Shown: one piece after another, positions 1-7,631 of the stretch
Numbering within the stretch: position 1 is the first letter of the stretch
Layout of the letters: each line of letters begins with the position of its first letter
NCBI RefSeq assembly: GCF_003027925.1
Contig: NZ_PYPS01000021.1
Coordinates: 55,873 to 119,872, forward strand
Source of the DNA: Micromonospora sp. RP3T
GTDB lineage: Bacteria; Actinomycetota; Actinomycetes; Mycobacteriales; Micromonosporaceae
Direction: 5' to 3'
Length of the DNA: 64,000 nt
Translations under genes and position numbers: made by a program
Notes under the pieces: generated by a model
The model's input: only the letters and a program-made list of their open reading frames with translations
Told to the model about the DNA's origin: nothing
Database searches by the model: none

Positions 1-148
1 GGGCAACGGCCGGCACCGCCGCGACTGACGCCCGTGCGTCACCGGCGCGACTGAGGCCGGTGCGCCGCAGGTCACCGGTTGCCGGATGCGCGGCCGGCGG
101 CCGAACGGTGGGCACGCAGCCGGATGCGTTGCGGGTACGGCGGCCGGA
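1..148. other. Window edge, no supported gene
   Basis: I see no convincing coding region in these bases. They lie beyond the 3' end of the Rieske-type gene and may hold the end of a gene outside the window. Confidence 0.4.
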
Positions 149-1000
149 TCAGGGCAGCCGGGCCTCGACCCGGCCGGAGACCACGCGGGTGGGCAGCACG
201 ACCTGGTCGTTGGCGGCCGGGCCGTGCACCACCTCGCCGCCGTTGAGGCGGAACGCGCTGCCGTGCCACGGGCACACCACGCAGGCATGGCCGTCGATCT
301 GCCGCACCTCGCCCTCACCGAGCGGGCCGCTCTGGTGCGGGCAGCGCTCCAGCATCACGGTGACGTCGTCACCGTGCCGGTAGAGGATCACCGAGACGTC
401 GTCGATCTCCCTTGTGACCAGTTCGCGCTGCGGCAGGCTGTTCAGGTCGCCCACCGGGTGCCAGCCGTCGCCGATCAGGTGCAGGTCGGAGACGCTCTGG
501 CTGACCTGGGCCCCCTGCTTGTAGGCGAGGTGCCCACCCAGGTACGCGCCGCCGCCGGCCGCGGACAGCCCCAGGTAGGCCAGCGCCCGGCCGAGGCCGT
601 GCCGCCCGTTCAGCCGGGCCGCCAGCGAGCCGGCGTAGAGCGTGAGGCCGACGATGTTGGCCCCGGCGTGCACCAGCCCGATCCGCCGCTGGTCCCGGGA
701 GAGCGCCGCCCAGTCGTTCCACCCGGCCACCGCCGCCGGCAACGCGCTGACCGTGCCGAGCCCGACCAACGCGGTGGCGGCCCGGCGCTGGCCGGGCAGC
801 AGGTCCACCACGGCGGCGGAGATCCACGCGCCGACCGGGACCTGCACCATGGCGGGGTGCAGCGGATGGCCCAGCCAGACGCCGTGCAGCGCGTCCCGGA
901 CGCGTTGCGAGCGCAGCGTGCCCTGCACGACGCGCTGGACCCGGTCGCCGACCCGGTCGAGCCCTGCGGCCTGTTCAAGCTTCGTCAGTAGTTGGCGCAC
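149..1000 (-). CDS. DUF2231 membrane domain - Rieske [2Fe-2S] fusion protein
   Basis: A 283-residue protein from a GTG start. Residues about 35-165 are a DUF2231-type membrane domain containing HGVWLGHPLHPAMVQ and several hydrophobic segments. The C-terminal 100 residues are a Rieske ferredoxin-like domain. The cluster ligands are visible as Cys220-x-His222 (CPHQSG) and Cys243-x2-His246 (CPWHGS), so it probably binds a [2Fe-2S] cluster and transfers electrons at the membrane. The partner redox enzyme is not identifiable here. The reading frame is open further upstream, but that part runs through a palindrome and is antisense to the next gene. The GTG before RQLLTKLEQ is therefore preferred. 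The gene is divergent from the enoyl-CoA hydratase. Confidence 0.85.
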   Translation of the reverse strand: MRQLLTKLEQAAGLDRVGDRVQRVVQGTLRSQRVRDALHGVWLGHPLHPAMVQVPVGAWISAAVVDLLPGQRRAATALVGLGTVSALPAAVAGWNDWAALSRDQRRIGLVHAGANIVGLTLYAGSLAARLNGRHGLGRALAYLGLSAAGGGAYLGGHLAYKQGAQVSQSVSDLHLIGDGWHPVGDLNSLPQRELVTREIDDVSVILYRHGDDVTVMLERCPHQSGPLGEGEVRQIDGHACVVCPWHGSAFRLNGGEVVHGPAANDQVVLPTRVVSGRVEARLP

Positions 1001-1059
1001 CTGTTCCGACTTCCCGGCAGCAGAGCCCCCAAACCGGACGCCGGCACTCCTCGCCTGCG

Positions 1060-1113
1060 AATTCGCGGAAAGAGTGCCCATCGCGCCTCGGATGGGCACT
1101 CTTTCCGCGAATT
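1060..1113. repeat. Perfect 22-bp inverted repeat (family 2 palindrome)
   Basis: Arms at 1060-1081 and 1092-1113 are perfect reverse complements around a 10-nt loop. The core is GCGGAAAGAGTGCCCAT. It lies between the divergent Rieske and enoyl-CoA hydratase genes, so it is not a simple 3'-end terminator for either. A related copy with the core GGAAAGAGTG is at 36950-37009. Confidence 0.85.
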
Positions 1114-1168
1114 TGTGTGCCCGGTCGTCTGGTGGCGTGCCCGGCACCGTCGCGGGCATGCTGGGGTG

Positions 1169-1933
1169 GTGGGGGTACGCGTCGAGCACGCCGACGGCGT
1201 GACCACGGTGATTCTGGACCGGCCGGAGGCCCGTAACGCGGTGGACGGGCCGACCGCCCGGGCGCTTGCCGACGTGTTCCGCGCGTTCGACGCCGACCCG
1301 GACGCGGCGGTCGCCGTGCTCTGGGGCGCGGGCGGCACGTTCTGCTCGGGTGCCGACCTCAAGGCGATCGGCACGGCGCGCGGCAACCGGGTCGAGGCCG
1401 AGGGCGACGGTCCGATGGGTCCGACCCGGCTGCGCCTGTCCAAGCCGGTCGTCGCCGCGATCTCCGGGTACGCGGTGGCTGGCGGCCTGGAGCTGGCGCT
1501 CTGGTGCGACCTGCGGGTCGCCGAGTCGGACGCGACGCTCGGGGTGTTCTGCCGGCGGTGGGGGGTGCCGTTGATCGACGGCGGGACGGTCCGGCTGCCC
1601 CGGCTGATCGGGGAGAGCCGGGCGATGGACCTGATCCTCACCGGGCGGCCGGTGCCGGCCGACGAGGCGTACGCGATGGGGTTGGTGAACCGGTTGGTCC
1701 CGCCCGGTGCGGCCCGGGCGGAGGCCGAGCGGCTGGCCGGCGAGATCGCCCGGCACCCGCAGACCTGCCTGCGCAACGACCGGGCGGCGCTGCTCGACGG
1801 CGCCGGCCGGCCGGAGCCGGAGGCGCTCGCCGTGGAGTTGGCCTACGGCACGGAGTCGCTGGCGGTCGACGGGGTGCGTGGCGCCGGCCGGTTCGCCGCC
1901 GGTGCCGGCCGGCACGGTGCGCCGGCCGGCTGA
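1169..1933 (+). CDS. Enoyl-CoA hydratase/isomerase family protein
   Basis: A 254-residue crotonase-fold protein. It shows the oxyanion-hole segments (FCSGADLKAIG and AVAGGLELALWCDLRVA) and the LPRLIGESRAMDLILTGRPV region of the family. It probably hydrates or isomerises an acyl-CoA, with unknown chain length. No glutamate pair diagnostic of classical EchA can be assigned with certainty, so substrate class stays open. The GTG start is chosen for the homology start (GVRVEHADGVTTVILDRPEARN); a second GTG lies 3 nt upstream. No strong ribosome-binding site is visible. It converges on the flavin oxidoreductase with 4 nt between stops. Confidence 0.85.
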   Translation: MGVRVEHADGVTTVILDRPEARNAVDGPTARALADVFRAFDADPDAAVAVLWGAGGTFCSGADLKAIGTARGNRVEAEGDGPMGPTRLRLSKPVVAAISGYAVAGGLELALWCDLRVAESDATLGVFCRRWGVPLIDGGTVRLPRLIGESRAMDLILTGRPVPADEAYAMGLVNRLVPPGAARAEAERLAGEIARHPQTCLRNDRAALLDGAGRPEPEALAVELAYGTESLAVDGVRGAGRFAAGAGRHGAPAG

Positions 1934-1937
1934 GGCG

Positions 1938-3422
1938 TCACTTCAGGTTTCGCAACGCGTCCTCGATGGCCCGGTGGAACGTCGGATACGTGTAGATCAT
2001 GTGCCGGAGCTGGCTGATCGGCACCGCCGCGTGCACGGCCACCAGCAGCGCGGAGAGCACCTCGCCGCCGGCCGGGCCGGCCGAGGTGGCACCGACCAGC
2101 ACGCCCTGGTCCGCGTCGGCGATCAGCTTGATGAAGCCGGCGTTGCCGGTCTTGTGGATCCAGCCCCGGGTCGACGAGGTCAGGTCGGTGTAGCCGATCT
2201 GGACGTTGATGCCCCGGTCGCGGGCCTGCTGCTCGGTCAGGCCGACGGCGCCCACCTCGGGGTCGGTGAACGTGACCCGGGGCAGGGCCCGGTAGTCGGC
2301 CACCGGGACGCTGCCCGGCGCGACAGTGGACCCGCCCGCGCTCATCGCGCCGCCGACGGCGCTGACCACGCCGGCCGCGCCGCCGACCACGCTGGCGGTG
2401 CCGCTGGCGTCCGGCCCGCCCTTGGTGTGGCGCATGTGGTCGAGCACGTCGGCGACCACGATGCCGGCCTGGTACATGGCGATGTGGGTGAACGCGCCCT
2501 CGCCGGTGAGGTCGCCGACCGCCCAGATGCCCTCGGTGACGTGCATCCGGTCGTTGACCGGCAGGTAGCGCTGCGTGGCGTCGACGCCGACCGTGTCCAG
2601 CCCCAGCTCCTCCAGGTGCGCCCGGCGGCCGGTCACCACCAGCAGCTTCTCGCCGCGGAACGCCGCGCCGTCGGCGTGGACGGTGAACTCGTCGCCGTCG
2701 TGGCTGACCCGACCGGCCTTGACCCCGGTGCGGATCTCCACCCCGTCGGCACGCAGCGCGTCGGCGGCGAGCGCGGACGCCTCCGGTTCCTCGACGGCGA
2801 GCACCCGGTCGCCGGCCTCGACGACGGTGACCCGCACGCCGAACCGGGCGAACACCTGGGCCAGTTCCAGCCCGATCGCGCCGCCGCCGAGCACCAGCAT
2901 CGTGCCCGGCAGCTCCTCGACCTCGATGGCCTGGTGGTTGGTCCAGTACGGCGTGTCGGCCAGCCCGTCGATCGGCGGGATCGAGGGCCGGGTGCCGGTG
3001 CCGAGCACCACCCCGTAGCGGGCCTCGAAGACCTGGTCGCCGACGCGTACCCGGTTCGGGCCGTCGAGCCGGCCGCTGCCGCGTACGAACCGGCCCCCCT
3101 TGCCGGTGAAGCGGTCCACCGCCGCCTTGTCGTCCCAGGTGTCGGTGGCCTCCTCCCGGATCCGCTTCGCCACCGGCGCCCAGTCGGGGCGCACCTGCGC
3201 GGACCCGGCCAGCTCGTTCACCCGGTGCGCCTCGGCCAACGCGTTGGCCGCCCGGATCATCATCTTGCTCGGCACGCACCCCCAGTAGGGGCACTCGCCA
3301 CCGACCAGGTCCCGTTCGATGCCGACCACGTCGAGGCCGGCCTCGGCGAGCCGCTCGGCCACCTCCTCGCCGCCGACGCCGAGCCCGACCACGATCACGT
3401 CCACCAGTTCCGGCTCTGCCAT
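1938..3422 (-). CDS. Class I pyridine nucleotide-disulfide oxidoreductase (dihydrolipoyl dehydrogenase/mercuric reductase type)
   Basis: A 494-residue FAD/NAD(P)H enzyme. The FAD dinucleotide fold is at the N terminus (DVIVVGLGVGGEEVAERL). The redox-active disulfide is CPYWGC within GGECPYWGCVPSK, the NAD(P) fold is VLGGGAIGLELAQVF, and the second FAD motif is IWAVGDLTGEGAFTH. The C-terminal dimerisation domain ends MIYTYPTFHRAIEDALR instead of the usual HAHPT motif, so the substrate is not lipoamide with certainty. A Gly/Ala/Val/Ser-rich insertion of about 40 residues lies before the dimerisation domain. Substrate unknown; a quinone or thiol disulfide is plausible. Confidence 0.88.
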   Translation of the reverse strand: MAEPELVDVIVVGLGVGGEEVAERLAEAGLDVVGIERDLVGGECPYWGCVPSKMMIRAANALAEAHRVNELAGSAQVRPDWAPVAKRIREEATDTWDDKAAVDRFTGKGGRFVRGSGRLDGPNRVRVGDQVFEARYGVVLGTGTRPSIPPIDGLADTPYWTNHQAIEVEELPGTMLVLGGGAIGLELAQVFARFGVRVTVVEAGDRVLAVEEPEASALAADALRADGVEIRTGVKAGRVSHDGDEFTVHADGAAFRGEKLLVVTGRRAHLEELGLDTVGVDATQRYLPVNDRMHVTEGIWAVGDLTGEGAFTHIAMYQAGIVVADVLDHMRHTKGGPDASGTASVVGGAAGVVSAVGGAMSAGGSTVAPGSVPVADYRALPRVTFTDPEVGAVGLTEQQARDRGINVQIGYTDLTSSTRGWIHKTGNAGFIKLIADADQGVLVGATSAGPAGGEVLSALLVAVHAAVPISQLRHMIYTYPTFHRAIEDALRNLK

Positions 3423-3515
3423 CCCGTCAGCATTCCGCACCGCCGGGGTCGCCGACCACCGGACCCGACCGGAATTCCTCCGCCGGTAATGAGTGCGACG
3501 GCCTACCGTGGCCGG

Positions 3516-3856
3516 ATGCACGCGCGTTTCGCCCCGGTCCGGGACTGCTTCCACGACCTCTTCGCCGCCTCTGCGCCGACCTGGCCGCGGCCGGGCTGGC
3601 CCGGTGCTACGCGGGTCTGCTCGCCGGCGGCGTCCTCGACGGGATCCGGCTGTTCGGTGCGGACCTGGTGGCCGAGGCGACCCGGGTGCAGTACGCCGGC
3701 CCGGATCTGGTGCTGGACCGGACCGCGCACTGGACGCTCGGCATGCAGTGGGAACCGGACGGCAGTTGGGGCATGGGCGGCATCGGCGGCAGCAGCGCCT
3801 GGGCCGATACCGCACGGGTGGACGAGCTGGCCGAGGCACTGAACACCTGCCTCTGA
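3516..3856 (+). pseudogene. Small conserved-type gene broken by a -1 frameshift
   Basis: Two open frames make one sensible protein only if joined. The first starts MHARFAPVRDCFHDLFAA at 3516. The second, in the next frame, reads CADLAAAGLARCYAGLLAGG and runs to TARVDELAEALNTCL at 3856. Adding one base near 3568 (GCCGCCTCTGC read as GCCGCCCTCTGC) restores a 113-residue frame. The downstream part is rich in Trp and Gly (HWTLGMQWEPDGSWGMGG). Function is unknown. This is either a real disruption or a sequencing deletion in a C run. Confidence 0.6.
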
Positions 3857-3937
3857 CTGACTGCCACCGAGCGTGACGGTGGAGTGCTTTCACGCAGGGT
3901 GATACCCGGCGCGGGAGGACTCGTACCCCGGTTTTCG

Positions 3938-4063
3938 CCTTTGCTCTGCAGCCAATGGCGCAGCACCGCCTTGAACAGGAAGTTCAGCCGCCGCGCCGAA
4001 GCGGCGTGGCCGGGCGGACAGCGACGTTCCGTAACCGATGCGGATATGGCTGCAGAGCAAAGG
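3938..4063. repeat. Long structured element with 17-bp perfect terminal inverted repeats (family 5)
   Basis: Terminal arms CCTTTGCTCTGCAGCCA (3938-3954) and its exact complement (4047-4063) enclose about 92 nt. The enclosed part has nested small hairpins (GAAC/GTTC, and GCCGC/GCGGC around 3990-4006). No coding sequence is evident. It lies between the frameshifted gene and the 3' end of phrB. It could be a bidirectional terminator, a structured RNA or a non-autonomous repeat. Confidence 0.7.
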
Positions 4064-4131
4064 GAACCGCGGCAGCGTCCGGTTGGACCGTTTGAGTCAC
4101 GGTAGGTGACCGAGTCGTGCGCCGGGTCGGC

Positions 4132-5454
4132 TCAGCGCATCCAAACCGGGTCGCTGCCGGGGACGTCCAGCGGCGGCGGGTAGTCGAGGCCCCGACGGGT
4201 CTCGTCGGGCAGCCGCCACGGCTGGTGCACCGCCTTGCCCGCCACCGACTCCAGTTCCGGCACCCAGCGCCGCACGTACGCGCCGTCCGGGTCGTAGCGC
4301 TCGGCCTGCCGCACCGGGTTGAAGCCCCGATACGGCCGGGAGTCGTTGCCGGTGCCGGCCACCCACTGCCAGTTGCCGGAGTTGTTGACCCGGTCGCCGT
4401 CGAGCAGCCAGCGGAAGTAGACGTCCAGGCCCGGCCGCCAGTCCAGCCCGAGATGCTTGGTCAGGTAGCCGGCCGTGATCAGCCGGGCCCGGTTGTGCAT
4501 CCAGCCCTGGGCGCGCATCTGCCGCATGCCGGCGTCCACGATCGGCATCCCGGTGCGCCCCTCGGTCCAGGCCGCCAGCGCGTGGCTGTCGTCCCGCCAG
4601 TCCTCCCGGGCGCCCCGCCGGTAGGCGGTGGTGGACAGGTCCGGGAAACCGGCGACGACCTGGTGGTAGAAGTCGCGCCAGCAGAGCTGCCGGACGAACG
4701 GCCCGTCGCGGTCGCCGGCCCGGTTCGCCACCGCCAGCGGGGAGACGCAACCCCATCGGAGGTACGGGCTGAGCCGGGAGGTGTCGTCGCCGGCCATGTC
4801 GTCGTGGATGTCGTCGTACCGGTCGAGGGTGGGCAGCCAGGCGGTGAGGCGGCGCCGGGCGACGCTCTCCCCGCCCTCGGCGGCGTCCGGGCTGTCGCCC
4901 TTCGGCGGTTCCGGCAGCCGGCCCGGGTCGACGCCGTCGGGCAGCCGGACCCGCTTCGGCGCGGCCAGTTCCTCCCGCGGTTTCACCCCCTGCCAGGCGC
5001 GGAAGTAAGGGCTGAACACCCGGTAGTGGTCGCCGCCGGTCGGCCGCAGCGCGCCCGGCTCGACGATGGTCAGCCCGGGGAAGAGCCGGAGGAACATCCG
5101 GTGCCGCTCGCACTCGGCACGCAGGCGGCGTTCCCGGCGGTGGGCGTACCGGGTCACGTCGGCGGAGAGCCCGATACCCTCGGCGCCGACCTGGCGCGCC
5201 AGCTTGACCGTCTCGGCTACCGGGTCGCCGCGTCGGACGACCAGGTCGCCGCCGCGTTTGCGCAGCGACTCGCGCAGCTCGGCCAGGCTCTGGTGGAGGA
5301 AGCGGGTGCGGTTCGGGGAGAGCTTCGCAAGCGTCGGGTCGAGCACGTAGAGCGGCACCACCCGGTCGAACGCCGAGACGGCCGCCGCGAGCGCCGGGTG
5401 GTCGTGCACCCGCAGGTCGCGGGTGAACAGCACGACGGCCGTACGCTCGGTCAT
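4132..5454 (-). CDS. phrB: Deoxyribodipyrimidine photolyase
   Basis: A 440-residue class I photolyase/cryptochrome-family protein. It repairs cyclobutane pyrimidine dimers using FADH- and blue light. The N-terminal antenna domain begins AVVLFTRDLRVHDHPAL. The C-terminal FAD-binding domain shows CWRDFYHQV, TGMPIVDAGMRQM, GWMHNRARLI and WLLDGDRVNNSGNWQWVAG, all typical of the catalytic pocket. The ATG overlaps the crtB stop (ATGA), so the two are translationally coupled. Pairing with carotenoid genes and a MerR/B12 regulator fits a light-protection regulon. Confidence 0.95.
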   Translation of the reverse strand: MTERTAVVLFTRDLRVHDHPALAAAVSAFDRVVPLYVLDPTLAKLSPNRTRFLHQSLAELRESLRKRGGDLVVRRGDPVAETVKLARQVGAEGIGLSADVTRYAHRRERRLRAECERHRMFLRLFPGLTIVEPGALRPTGGDHYRVFSPYFRAWQGVKPREELAAPKRVRLPDGVDPGRLPEPPKGDSPDAAEGGESVARRRLTAWLPTLDRYDDIHDDMAGDDTSRLSPYLRWGCVSPLAVANRAGDRDGPFVRQLCWRDFYHQVVAGFPDLSTTAYRRGAREDWRDDSHALAAWTEGRTGMPIVDAGMRQMRAQGWMHNRARLITAGYLTKHLGLDWRPGLDVYFRWLLDGDRVNNSGNWQWVAGTGNDSRPYRGFNPVRQAERYDPDGAYVRRWVPELESVAGKAVHQPWRLPDETRRGLDYPPPLDVPGSDPVWMR

Positions 5455-6377
5455 CCGGCCAGGGCCGGGGTGAGCGCCGGGCCGGGCACCCGCACCGGCG
5501 TGCCGGTCGGGGTGAGCAGTGACCGGGCGGCCACCGCCATCCGCCGCCGCTGCGGCACCAGGGCCCGGCGGACGAAGACGTCGAAGTCCTGGGCGGCGAC
5601 CTCGTCGAGGATGCCGCCGTAGAGCGCGTACGCGGTGCGCATGCACGCCTGCGAGGCGGGGTTGAGCAGCGGGATGCCGGGCGCGGCGGCGAGGTAGTGG
5701 GCCTGAGCGCGGGTCACCTCGTACTCGATCAGCTCGCGGATCGCCGGCGTGGTCCGCCGGGCGGCCTTCGCGGCGAGCAGGTCGTCGCGGGTGACGTCGA
5801 ACTTGGCCAGGTCCTCGTCGGGCAGGTAGGTCCGGCCGCGGTCGAGGTCCTCGGCGACGTCCCGGATGAAGTTGGTGAGCTGGAACGCGAAGCCGAGCTG
5901 GCGGGCCGGTTCCCGGGCGGCGGCCGGATCGGAGCTGCCCAGGATCGGCAGCATCATGGTGCCGATGACGGCGGCCGAGCCCTCCATGTAGTCGAGCAGG
6001 TCGTCGTAGGTCGGGTACGACATCACCGTCAGGTCCATCGCCATGCTGCGCAGGAACGACGCGAAGTCGGCGCGGTCCAGGTCGAACACGGCGATGGTGT
6101 GCAGCACGGCGGGGAGCAGCGGGTCGTCGACCGACGCACCGTGCAGGCCGGCGACGAACCGGTCCGACCATTCGCGCAGCCTGGCGGCCCGCTCGGCGGG
6201 CGGCAGGTCCTCGGTGCGGTCGACGATCTCGTCGGCGTAGCGGGTGAAGCCGTACAGGGCGTGCACATGCCGCCGTTTCCAAGCGGGGAGCAGCCGGGTG
6301 GCGAGATAGTAGGTACGGCCGTGACGCCGGTGCAGCTCGCGGCAACGGTCATAGGCAGCGGTGAGATCCGTGTCCAC
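5451..6377 (-). CDS. crtB: Phytoene synthase
   Basis: A 308-residue trans-isoprenyl-diphosphate head-to-head synthase that condenses two GGPP molecules to phytoene. The two Asp-rich Mg-diphosphate motifs are visible as YADEIVD in the N-terminal third and DVAEDLDRGRTYLP in the second half. The start is the GTG at 6377, which has a GAGGAGGG ribosome-binding site immediately upstream; an ATG 36 nt earlier lacks this. It is the first gene of the crtB-phrB operon and divergent from crtE across 64 bp. Confidence 0.93.
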   Translation of the reverse strand: MDTDLTAAYDRCRELHRRHGRTYYLATRLLPAWKRRHVHALYGFTRYADEIVDRTEDLPPAERAARLREWSDRFVAGLHGASVDDPLLPAVLHTIAVFDLDRADFASFLRSMAMDLTVMSYPTYDDLLDYMEGSAAVIGTMMLPILGSSDPAAAREPARQLGFAFQLTNFIRDVAEDLDRGRTYLPDEDLAKFDVTRDDLLAAKAARRTTPAIRELIEYEVTRAQAHYLAAAPGIPLLNPASQACMRTAYALYGGILDEVAAQDFDVFVRRALVPQRRRMAVAARSLLTPTGTPVRVPGPALTPALAG

Positions 6378-6441
6378 CGGCCCTCCTCGGTTTCGACGCA
6401 GCAATCGACGCAACTCGTAACCCTAGGGTACGCTCCCTCAC
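6378..6441. promoter_or_regulatory. Divergent crtB / crtE promoter region with ACCCTAGGGT palindrome
   Basis: These 64 bp must carry both divergent promoters. A perfect 10-bp palindrome ACCCTAGGGT (near 6420-6429) lies about 12 nt before the crtE ATG and could be an operator for the downstream MerR/B12-type regulator. That assignment is inferred from position only. Confidence 0.45.
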
Positions 6442-7596
6442 ATGGCCAACGACGCAGTTGCGGGTAATGCGCTCCGCGTCGCGCCGGCACAGCCGGAAGC
6501 GACGGACGATCCGGTCCGCGGCGTACTGGCCGCGTTCACGAAAGACCTGGTCAGGGGCGTTGACGACACGTTGACGGCATTCCTGGCCGCCGAAGTCGAC
6601 GCACTGACCGAGATCGACGCAGCCATGGGTGGTTTCGCCGCGACCGCACGCGACTGCGTGCTGGCCGGCGGCAAGCGGGTGCGTCCCACGTTCGCGTACT
6701 GGGGCTGGCGCGGGGTGGTCGGCGGCGACGCGCCGCTCGGCACGGTGCTGCCCGCCCTGTCCGCGCTGGAGCTGCTGCACGCGTTCGCGCTGGTGCACGA
6801 CGACGTGATGGACGCCTCCGACACCCGGCGCGGCCGGCCCACCGCACACCGCGCCGCCGCCGCGCGGCACCGGGCCGCCGGACACACCGGTGATCCCGAC
6901 CGGTACGGCGAGGCGGTGGCCGTGCTCATCGGCGACCTCTGCATGGTCTGGGCCGACCGGCTGATGGCACACACCACCGTGCCTGCGGACCGGCTGCTCG
7001 ACGTGCGCCGCTGCTACGACCAGATGCGGGTGGAGACGGTCGCCGGGCAGTTCCTCGACGTGCTCGGCGAGAACGACGCGGCGAGCTGGTCGGTCGATCG
7101 GGCGCTGCGGGTGGCCCGCTACAAGACCGCCAGCTACACCGTCCAGCGACCGCTGCTCTTCGGCGCCTGCCTGGGCGGCGCAGACGCGGACGGTCCGCTG
7201 ATCGCCGCGTACACCCGCTACGGGCTGGCCGTCGGCGAGGCGTTCCAGCTCCGCGACGACCTGCTCGGCGTCTACGGCGACCCGGCGACCACCGGCAAGC
7301 CGGCCGGGGACGACCTGCGCACCGGCAAGCCGACCGCGCTGCTGATGCTGGCCCGGCAGCTCGCCGACCCGGCGCAACGTCGCACGCTGGACCGGGCCGG
7401 CACGGTCGCCGACGCGTCCGAGGTGGCCCACCTGGCCGACCTGGTCCGGGACACCGGAGCTACGGCCCGGGTGGAGCTGATGATCGCCGAACGGGTGACC
7501 GAGGCGCTGGCCGCGCTCGACACCGCACCTATCGACGAGACCGCGCGCACCGCGCTGACCGGCCTCGCCACCGCCGCCACCGCGCGGCGGTCCTGA
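6442..7596 (+). CDS. crtE: Geranylgeranyl diphosphate synthase (polyprenyl synthetase family)
   Basis: A 384-residue all-helical prenyltransferase supplying GGPP to CrtB. The first Asp-rich motif is in ALVHDDVMDASDTRRG, the second in QLRDDLLGVYGD, and CVLAGGKRVRP is the early conserved segment. The TGA overlaps a possible ATG of crtI (TGATG), so crtE-crtI-idi-regulator read as one operon. The N-terminal 45 residues before the domain are variable. Chain length (C20) is inferred from the crt context rather than from residues. Confidence 0.92.
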   Translation: MANDAVAGNALRVAPAQPEATDDPVRGVLAAFTKDLVRGVDDTLTAFLAAEVDALTEIDAAMGGFAATARDCVLAGGKRVRPTFAYWGWRGVVGGDAPLGTVLPALSALELLHAFALVHDDVMDASDTRRGRPTAHRAAAARHRAAGHTGDPDRYGEAVAVLIGDLCMVWADRLMAHTTVPADRLLDVRRCYDQMRVETVAGQFLDVLGENDAASWSVDRALRVARYKTASYTVQRPLLFGACLGGADADGPLIAAYTRYGLAVGEAFQLRDDLLGVYGDPATTGKPAGDDLRTGKPTALLMLARQLADPAQRRTLDRAGTVADASEVAHLADLVRDTGATARVELMIAERVTEALAALDTAPIDETARTALTGLATAATARRS

Positions 7597-7631
7597 TGGA
7601 CACCTTCATGAGCACGAGCAAGGGAGCCGGA

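Noticed and set aside
4132..6345. Single 737-residue photolyase fusion protein
   Set aside because: The upstream part of that frame is antisense-like shadow of crtB; the photolyase has its own ATG overlapping the crtB stop.
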